From Anaerovibrio sp. RM50 (lineage in GTDB: Bacteria; Bacillota; Negativicutes; Selenomonadales; Selenomonadaceae): DNA of 64,000 nt. Below are positions 7,704-16,913 of this stretch, one piece after another; within the stretch, counting starts at the first letter, position 1; the number at the start of each line of letters is the position of its first letter. The stretch spans positions 62,001 to 126,000 of the forward strand of contig NZ_KK211383.1 in NCBI RefSeq assembly GCF_000622005.1, given 5' to 3'. The translations under genes were made by a program, and so were the position numbers. The notes below the pieces were generated by a model. The model made no database searches and was not told the DNA's origin. It worked only from the letters and a program-made list of their open reading frames with translations.

Positions 7704-9239
7704 TTATCTCTTCATGTTGATAAGGTTCTCCAGCATCTCGTCAGATACAGTGATAATCTTGGAGTTGGACTGGAAACCACGCTGGGTAATAATCATGTTA
7801 CTGAATTCTTCCGCCACGTCTACATTGGACATTTCCAAGGCAGCAGCTGTGATGGTAGCACCGAAATTGTCAGCAGTACCAACATTAGGAGTACCGGAGT
7901 TGTTGGACTCAACATAAAGGGAATTCCCCTTCTTGGTAAGACCAGAAGCATTGGTGAACTGGGCTACAGCAATCTGAGCCTCCTTGCGGAGAATACCGTT
8001 GGTATAGGTACCAACTACAGTACCAGACTCATCAATGGTTACAGTATCAAGGGTACCAGAGGCATAGCCGTCGGCCTCAGCATTAATGGTGCTGGAATTT
8101 GCATACTGGGTAAGATTGTCAAAGGTGACTGCAACTGTCTGATCAGAAGCACCATTACCATTAGAATAGGACAGCTTCAAAGAACCGCTACCAGATTGAT
8201 AAGCACCAGTATCTTTAAACTTAATGTAAGCATCATCCATAGTAACTTTTGTAAATGTACCATCTTCTTCTACAATAACGTGATCGCCTATTTGAAGTGT
8301 TGTTGATCCACCTATAACAGGAGCTGTTTTCCCATTAGAAAGTGTAATTTCAGTAGAGCTAGTAGCAGTAACCGTTGGTGCTGCATTTTTTGCCACCCAA
8401 GTATTTTTACTATCTACCATAGTTCCACTACCATCTGGTGCTTTTGGTGTTTTTTCTACAGTAACCGGAACCACATGAGCCCCACCTTGAGAATCATATA
8501 CTTTTATAGTTGTTGAAAGTGGTATACTGTTACCAGTTTTGTATGTACCGGAAGTAACAGTTTGAGTAGTACCATCAGACATGGTAAGTACCGCAGCCAT
8601 AATGGTTGTTCCATTCACCGTACATGGATCCGGAACAGGGGAAACTGGCTGACCATTATTATCAGTAGCAGTAATACCTGTAATAGTTGGTGCAGAAGCA
8701 TTAAGATTGTTTACATAATTGGCAGTCTGGGTTTGGGATGACGGCATGGTCTTACCAGCCCGAACAGCTATAGCAGTGGTTGAACCCGCTGTATTAACGG
8801 TATTGTGCTCAGTGGTGGACTCATTCATATAGCCCTGAACATACAAGCCTTCTGCATTAACCAGATTACCCTGATTATCAAAATTAAAGGCACCATTACG
8901 GGTATAGAAGGTCTGGTTGCCCTGCTTAACTACGAAAAGAGCATTGCCGGAAAGGCACAAGTCGGTGTTTATACCTGTGCTCTGCACGGAACCGTCCTTG
9001 AAGTTTACGTCAATAGCAGAAATCTTGGAGCCAAGACCAATCTGCTTAGGGTTGGTACCACCCACATTGTCGCCGCCAGAGGAAGCTGCACTGAGGGTCT
9101 GGCTGATGGTATCCTCGAAGTTTACACGGGAGGATTTAAAACCAGTGGTGTTTACGTTGGAAATATTGTTACCAATAACATCCATACGGGTCTGATGATT
9201 TTTAAGACCGGAAACGCCGGAAAAAAGTGAACGCATCAT
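7704..9239 (-). CDS. flgE: Flagellar hook protein FlgE
   Basis: FlgE is the structural protein of the flagellar hook, exported by the flagellar type III system. The 511-residue protein has the rod/hook N-terminal motif (SLFSGVSGLKNHQTRMDVIG, then NNISNVNTTGFKSSRVNF) and the matching C-terminal motif (VDVAEEFSNMIITQRGFQSN). Both are needed for coiled-coil packing. The centre is variable, as usual for hooks. The segment at about 8221-8520 has a lower GC content (about 38% by hand count against about 48% at 8941-9180) and AT-ending codons, suggesting a replaced surface domain. A second Met follows the first and may be the true start. Confidence 0.95.
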   Translation of the reverse strand: MMRSLFSGVSGLKNHQTRMDVIGNNISNVNTTGFKSSRVNFEDTISQTLSAASSGGDNVGGTNPKQIGLGSKISAIDVNFKDGSVQSTGINTDLCLSGNALFVVKQGNQTFYTRNGAFNFDNQGNLVNAEGLYVQGYMNESTTEHNTVNTAGSTTAIAVRAGKTMPSSQTQTANYVNNLNASAPTITGITATDNNGQPVSPVPDPCTVNGTTIMAAVLTMSDGTTQTVTSGTYKTGNSIPLSTTIKVYDSQGGAHVVPVTVEKTPKAPDGSGTMVDSKNTWVAKNAAPTVTATSSTEITLSNGKTAPVIGGSTTLQIGDHVIVEEDGTFTKVTMDDAYIKFKDTGAYQSGSGSLKLSYSNGNGASDQTVAVTFDNLTQYANSSTINAEADGYASGTLDTVTIDESGTVVGTYTNGILRKEAQIAVAQFTNASGLTKKGNSLYVESNNSGTPNVGTADNFGATITAAALEMSNVDVAEEFSNMIITQRGFQSNSKIITVSDEMLENLINMKR

Positions 9240-9331
9240 AATGAATCAATCTCCTTTTCTTTGTCTGATGCGGCTGTGTGATAAAGGACATCTGTCATTC
9301 CGTCCTTTAAGCTCTCCATTTAGGTCCAAGC

Positions 9332-9724
9332 TTATAATATGGCCGCACTATCAATATTCGTAAAAATGTTTTCCTTTGCACTATTTCCATCCATGGCGGT
9401 AATTACAGTCCTGTTGGCAACACTGACAACCAAGGCAGTATCGTTCATGTAGATAACGGATTCCTTAGCTCCCTTTTCAGCCATCCTGGCTACTGTGTCA
9501 TCCAACTTTGCAAGGTCCTCATCACTGAAATTCAGATTGCGATCCTGCAATCTCTGAATTGCGTGATTTGAAAACATCACCTTGTTGGAGCTTTCCTTCA
9601 ATAAATCAGCAAAGGATGCTCCCTTTGTTACTGCTGCATCAGCAGTGGTTCGGCGACGGCTGAGACTGGAATTTTCCACTGGCAAAATAGGTTGTGACGG
9701 GAAAAATATTCGAGAGTCACTCAT
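9332..9724 (-). CDS. Flagellar operon protein, TIGR02530 type
   Basis: This ~130-residue protein matches the small family of Firmicutes flagellar-operon proteins found between flgD and flgE. Its exact role is not established. Visible features are a polar N-terminus and a conserved core (FADLLKESSNKVMFSNHAIQ, then RLQDRNLNFSDEDLAKL). A C-terminal part with VVSVANRTVITAMD follows. There is no signal peptide or membrane segment. I start at the ATG at 9724 because GGAGG lies five bases before it; the in-frame GTG at 9736 overlaps that site. Confidence 0.8.
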   Translation of the reverse strand: MSDSRIFFPSQPILPVENSSLSRRRTTADAAVTKGASFADLLKESSNKVMFSNHAIQRLQDRNLNFSDEDLAKLDDTVARMAEKGAKESVIYMNDTALVVSVANRTVITAMDGNSAKENIFTNIDSAAIL

Positions 9725-9741
9725 ATTTGCCTCCACTATTC

Positions 9742-10239
9742 TTATACACCATCACCCACACGGGTGATATTGGCAATTTCTACCTTGGTCTGCATCTCAG
9801 TACCATCAGCCCCTTCTACGGTGGCAATAACAGAGGTCTGGCCATCAGTAACGCTTACGCCGCTAACCTTGCCCTCATAATAATTGTTGCTGCCATCATG
9901 CCACTGAATGGTCTTGCCAATCATGCTGCTAAGCTGTCCCACCAGTACAGAGGAATCAATATTTTCAACCAAGGTAAGTACATCACCAAGCTTGGAAGCC
10001 ACATTGGTCATCTGCTCCAGAGAAGAATACTGGGCCAGCTGGGCCAGATATTCGGTGTTGTCCATTGGAGAAAGTGGGTCCTGATACTGCATCTGGGTTA
10101 CCAGCAGGGAAAGGAATGCATCCTTGTCCAACTCGTTTTTCTTGCCTACCTCGGAAGCACTTACCCCCTGGGTAGTCTTGTAGGTATCAAGATCATAGGT
10201 CTTGCCGTCTACGGTAATGGTATTTAATGAACTTGCCAT
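9742..10239 (-). CDS. flgD: Flagellar hook capping protein FlgD
   Basis: FlgD caps the growing hook and guides FlgE assembly. The 165-residue protein shows the N-terminal FlgD motif (DKDAFLSLLVTQMQYQDPLS, then PMDNTEYLAQLAQYSSLEQM). A short C-terminal region (GKTIQWHDGSNNYYEGKVSG) resembles the hook-cap beta domain. It is shorter than the E. coli protein, which is common in Firmicutes. It lies between fliK and the TIGR02530-type gene. Confidence 0.94.
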   Translation of the reverse strand: MASSLNTITVDGKTYDLDTYKTTQGVSASEVGKKNELDKDAFLSLLVTQMQYQDPLSPMDNTEYLAQLAQYSSLEQMTNVASKLGDVLTLVENIDSSVLVGQLSSMIGKTIQWHDGSNNYYEGKVSGVSVTDGQTSVIATVEGADGTEMQTKVEIANITRVGDGV

Positions 10240-10262
10240 TTTATCGTCTCCTTTCCAAAAAT

Positions 10263-11939
10263 TTATACTGCGTAATCAACGCCGTCGGAAATCTTATTGC
10301 CTTCACTGTCACGAATAACCTCAGTAGCATTGTTTACAGGCTCTGCTGCAAGATTCTCCACATCATCCTCAAAATCCTTCAAATCAATTTGCTGGCTTCT
10401 GATATTCTGCTGTTCCTGCTGCTGGTAATATCCCTGGCTCTGTCCCTCCGGAAGCTGTCCATCGGATAAGCCGGTCTGAACCTCTACACTGTCAACTTTG
10501 ATGCCCTGCTCGTTCAGTTCCTTCTGCAACTGGATCATTGATGTTTCAAGCATTGCCCTTACTTGGGCATTATCAGTGTGGAAGGTAGCTGTTACACCGC
10601 CATTGCTGTTTACGGCAACCTTCAGAGTCAAATCACCAAGATGTCTTGGATTCAGCTTAATGACCATTTCAGTGTTCTCAGCATTACGGAGAAGTCTGGC
10701 CTGCTCCACAATCTGCTGATTAATCTGATAATCAGTTCTGGTCTGGCTCACATTCTGCTGCCCCGGAATCTGGGCTGTGTTGTCAGCGGTCTGGGTCTGA
10801 ATGTTGGAAACATTTGCGGCCTGGGCTGCATCCATGCGGTTGGTAAAGGTAGCTTCTTCACTTTCTGCTGGCTGAGTCTGAGCTTGTGGTGCTGCCACTG
10901 TCTCAGCCTCTGTCTCCTGTGGGAAGCCCTGCTGGGACTGCTGTCCATCTGGATTTAAGCCCTGCTTGGCGTCATTACCAGTTACCACCTGGGTCTGCTG
11001 ACCAATGAGGTTGTTCATATCCTCCACAGTGGTTTTCTGAGGAGCTGCCTCAGTACTCTTGGTCTCCTGGGCTACAACTCTGCCGGACAGAACTGCCAGC
11101 ATCTGCTGTTCCTTTGTCATATCCCCTGAATTTACAATCTGGGAGCCATCCGGTGCCGTTACCTTTTCCACTGGCTGAACTGGCTTTAACAGTGCCTCAA
11201 TGGACTTAGGCTGATGCATCTCCGGTTGGGCTGACTGAGTCTGAGCATTTTCGCTCTGAACCATTGGCTGGGTCTGTACCTCTGACTCTGATACTACAGT
11301 GTCATCTACTACCACATTTTCCTTGGCAGCATTCTGAATCTGAGTGTTAACCCGATTATCCTGCTGTTTAATCTCCGTGGCAGTGGCTGGCTGCTGCAAT
11401 TCCTGGGCTGCAGTGCTGATTTCCGGAGCAGTGGTCTCCATCTGCACCACTTCCTGAACTGGCTGCTGCTCATTGGCTACTGGTATTTCCACAGTCTGGG
11501 CCTCACTCTGGGCTGGCTGGTTGGAAGTAGTAAGCTCTGCCAATGGAAGCTGTACTGCAGTGGTTGCTATGGCCTCTGCTGCCATTTCTTCAGCAGCTTC
11601 ATCCACCACCTCGGCAACAGCCTCCTTTGCAACGGCTGCTGTGTCCTTCACATCAGCATCAGCCTTGGCATCGGCCTGGTCAGATGTATTCTGCAGACCT
11701 TTGTCGCCCACTGGATTTTCCACAGCCTCTTTGGTAAGCTGGGCCAGCTTATCATCCTTCGCAACATCCTTGGTGGCGTCTTTTGTAACATCCTTCAGCT
11801 CAGATGAGAAGTCCTTGCCCTGCTTGCCAGCAGATGCCTTACGTCCCTCAAAGGCCGTATTGACATTCTTCTGCTGAACATTGGCCTGTGGTGCTGCAGG
11901 AGCAGCTGTAAAAAGATTTGCACTTACATTTGTTCCCAT
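10263..11939 (-). CDS. fliK: Flagellar hook-length control protein FliK
   Basis: FliK measures hook length and triggers the export switch through FlhB. Starting at the ATG at 11939, which has a textbook AAGGAGG site seven bases before it, the protein has 558 residues. Most of it is a low-complexity Gln/Ala/Thr/Glu-rich ruler region. The conserved hook-length domain lies near the C-terminus (EMVIKLNPRHLGDLTLKVAV and the following VRAMLETSMIQLQKELNEQG). A Gln-rich tail follows. A longer in-frame reading to 12002 adds an implausible leader that contains the ribosome-binding site. Confidence 0.92.
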   Translation of the reverse strand: MGTNVSANLFTAAPAAPQANVQQKNVNTAFEGRKASAGKQGKDFSSELKDVTKDATKDVAKDDKLAQLTKEAVENPVGDKGLQNTSDQADAKADADVKDTAAVAKEAVAEVVDEAAEEMAAEAIATTAVQLPLAELTTSNQPAQSEAQTVEIPVANEQQPVQEVVQMETTAPEISTAAQELQQPATATEIKQQDNRVNTQIQNAAKENVVVDDTVVSESEVQTQPMVQSENAQTQSAQPEMHQPKSIEALLKPVQPVEKVTAPDGSQIVNSGDMTKEQQMLAVLSGRVVAQETKSTEAAPQKTTVEDMNNLIGQQTQVVTGNDAKQGLNPDGQQSQQGFPQETEAETVAAPQAQTQPAESEEATFTNRMDAAQAANVSNIQTQTADNTAQIPGQQNVSQTRTDYQINQQIVEQARLLRNAENTEMVIKLNPRHLGDLTLKVAVNSNGGVTATFHTDNAQVRAMLETSMIQLQKELNEQGIKVDSVEVQTGLSDGQLPEGQSQGYYQQQEQQNIRSQQIDLKDFEDDVENLAAEPVNNATEVIRDSEGNKISDGVDYAV

Positions 11940-12076
11940 GAATTCACCTCCTTGAATAATAAATAGATATATATATGATAACCACCTAATGGTGGGAATC
12001 ACCCCTATAGTTTATTCTAGCAAATGAAGATTAAAGTACAATTAATAAAAATTATTAATTAGTTATAATTTTATTT

Positions 12077-12706
12077 TTACTCGCCATTACCGCCCTGTTC
12101 CTGGTTTTGCTCAGGCTGTGGCGGGTTTTGCATAACACGCTTCGGTGCGCCGTTATACATAATCTTTGTAATGTTGGCTGCCCGGTCTGTATCAAATTTA
12201 GTAAGCACCTGGGATACCTGGGACTCATCCATGCGCTGGAGTATGGAAATAACTATATCGTCATCCATAGTTTCCATAATCTTGGCGGCCTCCTCCGGCT
12301 TCATCTCATTGTAGAGACGGGCCAGCTTGGAAACACGTTTCTTTTCTGCAGCCTGTCTTTCCTTGGTCTGCTTTTCTATTTCCTCCTTGGATAGAACAAC
12401 TGGCTTGGATTTTGGCTTAACCTCTGCCTTTTTTTCTTCCTTTTTGGCCTCAGTACGCTGTACTGCTTCCTCCACAGAAGATTCGCCGTCTTCGGCAGGT
12501 CTTACAAAATATTCCCCCACAATCGGCAACTCATAGAGACCATATTTTTCATTGGCTTCATTGGTATCTATAATTCTGAAATAAATTCCCAAAAAGAAGC
12601 CTACGATTATAAGCACAAACAGCACCAGGGCTATAATGAGAAATTTCAATATTTTTTTGAATTTGCCCGGCTTTTTTTCAGCCTCGCCATTCTGATTCTC
12701 TTCCAT
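12077..12706 (-). CDS. MgtE-N-domain flagellar protein (YlxF/MotE-like)
   Basis: This ~209-residue protein has a Lys-rich head, one transmembrane helix (FLIIALVLFVLIIVGFFLGI), a charged coiled-coil region rich in Lys/Glu, and a C-terminal MgtE intracellular-type domain (LARLYNEMKPEEAAKIMETM then DDDIVISILQRMDESQVSQV). Proteins of this build sit before fliK in many Firmicutes flagellar operons (YlxF) and in others act as stator-associated chaperones (MotE). The precise role here is inferred from build and position. I start at the ATG at 12706; a GTG at 12715 is possible. Confidence 0.82.
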   Translation of the reverse strand: MEENQNGEAEKKPGKFKKILKFLIIALVLFVLIIVGFFLGIYFRIIDTNEANEKYGLYELPIVGEYFVRPAEDGESSVEEAVQRTEAKKEEKKAEVKPKSKPVVLSKEEIEKQTKERQAAEKKRVSKLARLYNEMKPEEAAKIMETMDDDIVISILQRMDESQVSQVLTKFDTDRAANITKIMYNGAPKRVMQNPPQPEQNQEQGGNGE

Positions 12707-12727
12707 CAAATCCACCCTATATAACTA

Positions 12728-13294
12728 TTATCGATAAATATCCAGTACCTTATTTACATAATTTTGGGTCTCAATATATGGGGGAACCCCACCATAATCC
12801 TTAACAGCCTGTGGGCCGGCATTGTATGCGGCCACAGCCTTCTTCACATCCCCATTGAATGTATCAAGCATCTCCTTGATGTACTTGGTACCACCGTCGA
12901 TGTTCTGCTGCTTGTTATATGGGTCAATCCCCAGAGAAGCAGCAGTATCCGGCATAAGCTGCATAACTCCAACAGCCCCTGCGGAAGATACAGTGTCCTG
13001 ATTGCCACCGGATTCGGTCTGGGCAATAGCAGCCACAAGACGAGGATCTACGTGATACTTGGTGGCGGCCTCATTAATAAGGGCAGTGGTATCACCTCCA
13101 AAGCTGGTAGACTCCACCCTGGTTCCACTAAAATCCTTGGTAGGGTCCAGCTTGCCCTCTGCTGCCTTTAATTCTGCAGCAAAGGAATTCTTGCCGGTGG
13201 CGTTGGCATTGTACGCCGGCTTGCTGATACCAAATTTGTCATTGAGTTCATTAATACGCTGGACAACATTTTCCAGACCTTCTATTCTCATCAT
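12728..13294 (-). CDS. Lytic transglycosylase (SLT domain) in flagellar operon
   Basis: The C-terminal ~115 residues form a goose-type lysozyme/SLT domain. The catalytic Glu is in AIAQTESGGN, followed by SAGAVGVMQLMPDTAASLGI and the motif VAAYNAGP. It should cleave peptidoglycan, likely to open the wall for the flagellar rod. The N-terminal ~70 residues have no signal peptide, so export by the flagellar apparatus itself is possible (inference). It sits between fliJ and the YlxF-like gene, an addition to the Bacillus gene order. I start at the ATG at 13294, behind GAGG. Confidence 0.88.
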   Translation of the reverse strand: MMRIEGLENVVQRINELNDKFGISKPAYNANATGKNSFAAELKAAEGKLDPTKDFSGTRVESTSFGGDTTALINEAATKYHVDPRLVAAIAQTESGGNQDTVSSAGAVGVMQLMPDTAASLGIDPYNKQQNIDGGTKYIKEMLDTFNGDVKKAVAAYNAGPQAVKDYGGVPPYIETQNYVNKVLDIYR

Positions 13295-13317
13295 ATTCAA
13301 TCACCCTCACAGATGCC

Positions 13318-13767
13318 TTAACCCATATTTCTGAAGTAGAGCTGGCCGCCGATTTCATCCAGTACCTTCTGTTCCTCAAAGAGAAGCTCTGCCATATACT
13401 GCTGTAGGCGCTTTTCCTTCAGCTGCTCAATACTCTTGAGCTTGTTCATTATCTTCACAAGCTCCGTCATTCGCTTTTGCCTTTCAGCCTGGCATTCCAT
13501 AATGAAATGCTGCTGTTGCTCAATCTGTTCACGCTTGTAATTGAAGAAGCTGTTGTAGGTCATAAGTGTTCCCACTGTAATGGTTCCCTTGCTTGTAAGG
13601 GCATCATAGTCCTTGTGCCCCTGGGCCATCTGCTCCAGCAATTCCTCCAGATGGTGTCTTGCTTCTTCCAGCTTTTTGGTGGCGGTGGCCAGTTCAACCT
13701 GGGCCTGGTCCTTATTCATTTTGGTAACCTTCAGAAGGGTTTCCAACTGGAACCGGAATTTCTTCAT
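13318..13767 (-). CDS. fliJ: Flagellar export chaperone FliJ
   Basis: FliJ is the coiled-coil stalk and chaperone of the flagellar export ATPase. The 149-residue protein is almost wholly predicted coiled coil, starting KKFRFQLETLLKVTKMNKDQ, with many Glu, Lys, Gln and Leu residues in heptad-like spacing. Sequence conservation in FliJ is weak, so the call rests on length, coiled-coil character, the FRFQLETLLK start and its place right after fliI. Confidence 0.88.
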   Translation of the reverse strand: MKKFRFQLETLLKVTKMNKDQAQVELATATKKLEEARHHLEELLEQMAQGHKDYDALTSKGTITVGTLMTYNSFFNYKREQIEQQQHFIMECQAERQKRMTELVKIMNKLKSIEQLKEKRLQQYMAELLFEEQKVLDEIGGQLYFRNMG

Positions 13768-13794
13768 GGTTCACTGCCTCCACCAGTTGTATTA

Positions 13795-15102
13795 TTATAT
13801 AGCTTCCAAACGTTCAATGGTTTCATCGAAGCCCTGGACCTCGAATACCCCCTGACAAAGGAAGTCATTTATGGCATCAATTTTCTGAATGGCTTCGTCA
13901 ATTTTCGGGCTGGAACCCTTGACGTAAGCGCCTATATGTATCAGATCCTCAGCATCCTTATATACTGCCATAAGGGCCCTGAGTTTCCTGTTTGCATCCA
14001 TGTGTTCATCAGGCACCACAGCTGACATTACACGGGATACACTGGCCAACACATCTATGGCCGGGAAATGATTCTGGGCCGCAATGTTTCTGGACAAAAC
14101 AATATGGCCATCAAGAATACTTCGCACTGCATCGGCTATTGGCTCATTCATATCATCGCCATCAACCAATACTGTATATATCCCCGTAATGGAACCCTTC
14201 TCACTGGTTCCCGCCCTCTCAAGAAGTCTTGGAAGGAGGGCAAACACAGAAGGAGTGTAGCCTCGGGTGGCCGGCGGCTCACCAACGGTAAGTCCCACCT
14301 CACGCTGAGCCATGGCAAATCGGGTTACTGAGTCCATCATAAGGATAACTTTACGGCCCTTATCGCGGAAATATTCCGCAATAGCAGTGGCTGTCATGGC
14401 CCCCTTGATACGCACCAAAGCCGGCTTATCCGAGGTGGCTACCACCACCACAGAACGTTTAAGTCCTTCTTCCCCCAAATCACGCTCGATAAATTCCTTT
14501 ACCTCACGTCCACGCTCTCCTACCAGCGATATAACGCTGATATCAGCTTCTGTATTTCGGGCTATCATGGAAAGCAACGTGGATTTGCCAACACCGCTGC
14601 CCGCCATAATACCAATTCGCTGTCCCTGCCCCATGGTAATAAGGCCATCAATCGCTCTTACACCAACGTAGAGGGATTCCTTGATAACCGGCCTGTCGAG
14701 TGGGGCTGGTGGGTCCGCCTGGAGTGGATATTCCTCCCGACAGAGAATAGGGCCCTTGCCATCTATAGGATTGCCTAAACCATCGATTACTCTGCCCAAA
14801 AGCTCAGGACCAACCTTTACTTGAAGTACCTTCTGGGCGGACACAACCTCACAGCCCGGGCCAATGCCCTTGGAATCCCCTAAGGGCATCAAAAGAACTT
14901 TGCCATCCCGAAAGCCTACTACCTCAGATGGAACAGGCTCAACATCCGGGAAGTGGGATTTAACATAACATAACTCTCCCATGCTGACGTTTGGCCCCTG
15001 GCACTCAATAACCAGGCCAACCATCTGAACCACCTTGCCTATCATACGCATAGGCTTGCTGTTTTCAACTGCGTTAGTAAACTTTTTCAGGTTGATTTCC
15101 AT
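13795..15102 (-). CDS. fliI: Flagellum-specific ATPase FliI
   Basis: FliI is the hexameric ATPase that powers substrate unloading at the flagellar export gate. The 435-residue protein has Walker A GSGVGKST at residues 168-175 and Walker B VILMMDSVTRFA. It also has the FliI/SctN regions GERGREVKEFIERDLG and TRGYTPSVFALLPRLLERAG. All catalytic features are intact and the length is standard. Its start codon overlaps the fliH stop by one base. Confidence 0.97.
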   Translation of the reverse strand: MEINLKKFTNAVENSKPMRMIGKVVQMVGLVIECQGPNVSMGELCYVKSHFPDVEPVPSEVVGFRDGKVLLMPLGDSKGIGPGCEVVSAQKVLQVKVGPELLGRVIDGLGNPIDGKGPILCREEYPLQADPPAPLDRPVIKESLYVGVRAIDGLITMGQGQRIGIMAGSGVGKSTLLSMIARNTEADISVISLVGERGREVKEFIERDLGEEGLKRSVVVVATSDKPALVRIKGAMTATAIAEYFRDKGRKVILMMDSVTRFAMAQREVGLTVGEPPATRGYTPSVFALLPRLLERAGTSEKGSITGIYTVLVDGDDMNEPIADAVRSILDGHIVLSRNIAAQNHFPAIDVLASVSRVMSAVVPDEHMDANRKLRALMAVYKDAEDLIHIGAYVKGSSPKIDEAIQKIDAINDFLCQGVFEVQGFDETIERLEAI

Positions 15103-15893
15103 TATTTCATAACATCCCTAATAGACTGCTCAATAACCTCAAGCTGGGTAGTCAGCTTGGCATCTATGGTTCCATTAGGCGATTCCACAACCACATCACC
15201 TAATTTCAAGGTTTCATCGGATTCAATGGAAAGCTCACACTTGCCCTCCATGGTGGTGAGGTAATCTGTGCGGGCCATCAATACCAGCTCATAGGCATCA
15301 GGGCAAACCCTTATGGTGACCTGTGGCTGGTCCTTAACCTTTTCTATAGCACTCTGTACCAGTGGCAAAACCATCTGCGGTACATCTATGAAATGCTGGG
15401 GAATAACCTTGTTAGCTATTGCAATAACCATTTCAGCAATGGTATTTTCGGCCGTAGTAACATAATCAAGGGCCTCCTTCTGCGCCACCTTAATGGTGTT
15501 CTCAGCTTTAGCATTGGCATCAACTATTATCTGATGCTGTTCCTCTTTTATCTGTTCCATGCCTTCCTTACGACCGGCCTCAAAGCCTTCCTGATGTCCG
15601 GCTTCCCTAGCTTCTTCTTTTATCTTATCTGCCTGGGTTGTGGCTTCGGAAATAATTCTTTCCGCCTCGGCCCTGGCTTCCTGTCTTGTAATCTCGCCGG
15701 CAATCTCAGCATCCTTGAGCTTCTGAATAGCGGCTTCCTCCTTGCGGCGGATATTAGCCATTATGTTCTCACGAACTTCTTCGCTCATTTCAGGAGTTTC
15801 TTCTTCAACGGGCTCCTTGGGACGCTCAAATTTTGGGGGCGCCACTATATGGGGATCCTCCTGCCAAATTACACCTTTCAGCACCCTAGACAA
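15102..15893 (-). CDS. fliH: Flagellar assembly protein FliH
   Basis: FliH binds and regulates the FliI ATPase. The 263-residue protein has a Pro/Glu-rich head and a long Ala/Glu/Lys coiled-coil stretch with a GxxxG-like region (EAGHQEGFEAGRKEGMEQIK). A C-terminal domain resembling the stator E/delta subunits follows (VVESPNGTIDAKLTTQLEVI). Its start lies inside the 3' end of fliG (8-bp overlap), and its stop overlaps the fliI start. Confidence 0.93.
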   Translation of the reverse strand: MSRVLKGVIWQEDPHIVAPPKFERPKEPVEEETPEMSEEVRENIMANIRRKEEAAIQKLKDAEIAGEITRQEARAEAERIISEATTQADKIKEEAREAGHQEGFEAGRKEGMEQIKEEQHQIIVDANAKAENTIKVAQKEALDYVTTAENTIAEMVIAIANKVIPQHFIDVPQMVLPLVQSAIEKVKDQPQVTIRVCPDAYELVLMARTDYLTTMEGKCELSIESDETLKLGDVVVESPNGTIDAKLTTQLEVIEQSIRDVMK

Positions 15894-16908
15894 TCATTTC
15901 GTCACCCTTTCCACGGGAAATTACAATCTCGCCCTTCTCTTCCAGACGACGGATGACATTTACGATGCGCTGCTGAGCTTCCTCAACATCACGAATCTTA
16001 ACAGGGCCCATGTACTCGATTTCTTCACGCAGCATATCGCCGGCACGCTTGGACATATTCTTGAAGACCTTGGCCTGAACATCCTGATTGGTTGCCTTGA
16101 GGGCCAAGGACAAATCCTTGGTATCCACCTCGCGGAGTACCATCTGGAGAGAACGGTCGTCGATCATTACGATGTCCTCGAACACAAACATGAGCTTCTT
16201 GATTTCTTCGGTGAGTTCCGGATTGTCCACTTCCAGGGCATCCACGATACCCTTTTCTGTAGCACGGTCCACACGGTTCAGTACCTCAACGATAGCCTTA
16301 ACACCACCGGCATCGGTGAAGTCCTGAGTAACCAGAGCAGACAGCTTGCGTTCCAGCACTCTTTCCACCTCACGGAGCACATCCGGAGATGTACGGTCCA
16401 TGATGGCTATTCTCTTGGCAACCTCGGCCTGCCTTTCCTGCGGCAGTGAAGCCAATATGGTAGCGGCCTGATCTGGTTCAAGATATGCCATAATCAGGGC
16501 TATGGTCTGAGGATGCTCGTTCTGAATAAAGTTTAACAGCTGGCTCGGATCAGTTTTATGCAAGAAGTCAAATGGACGCACCTGAAGGCTGGTAGTGAGA
16601 CGGCTGATAATTGCAGATGCCTTCTCGGAGCCCAAGGCTTTTTCCAATACGTTCTGTGCATATTCCAGACCGCCGGAGGACAAGTAGTTCTTGGCCATGG
16701 CCATCTGATAAAATTCGCTTATTACGGCTCTTTTCTGCTCCGGAGAAACCTGCTTCTGATTGGCAATTTCCAAGGTCAGCTTTTCGATTTCTTCATCGTT
16801 CATGTGCTTGAACAACATGGCAGAATACTCTGGGCCGAGGGTTATAAACAGAATCGCAGCTTTTTGCTGGTTATTTAATTCTGGTTCATTGTCACCATAC
16901 ATATCCAT
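15886..16908 (-). CDS. fliG: Flagellar motor switch protein FliG
   Basis: FliG couples the stators to the rotor. The 340-residue protein has the N-terminal FliF-binding domain (NQQKAAILFITLGPEYSAML), the EHPQT motif at residues 131-135 in the middle domain, and the C-terminal torque helix region (LMFVFEDIVMIDDRSLQMVL) with its charged residues. Length and motifs are standard. It follows fliF by 5 bp. Confidence 0.97.
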   Translation of the reverse strand: MDMYGDNEPELNNQQKAAILFITLGPEYSAMLFKHMNDEEIEKLTLEIANQKQVSPEQKRAVISEFYQMAMAKNYLSSGGLEYAQNVLEKALGSEKASAIISRLTTSLQVRPFDFLHKTDPSQLLNFIQNEHPQTIALIMAYLEPDQAATILASLPQERQAEVAKRIAIMDRTSPDVLREVERVLERKLSALVTQDFTDAGGVKAIVEVLNRVDRATEKGIVDALEVDNPELTEEIKKLMFVFEDIVMIDDRSLQMVLREVDTKDLSLALKATNQDVQAKVFKNMSKRAGDMLREEIEYMGPVKIRDVEEAQQRIVNVIRRLEEKGEIVISRGKGDEMIV

Positions 16909-16913
16909 AATTC

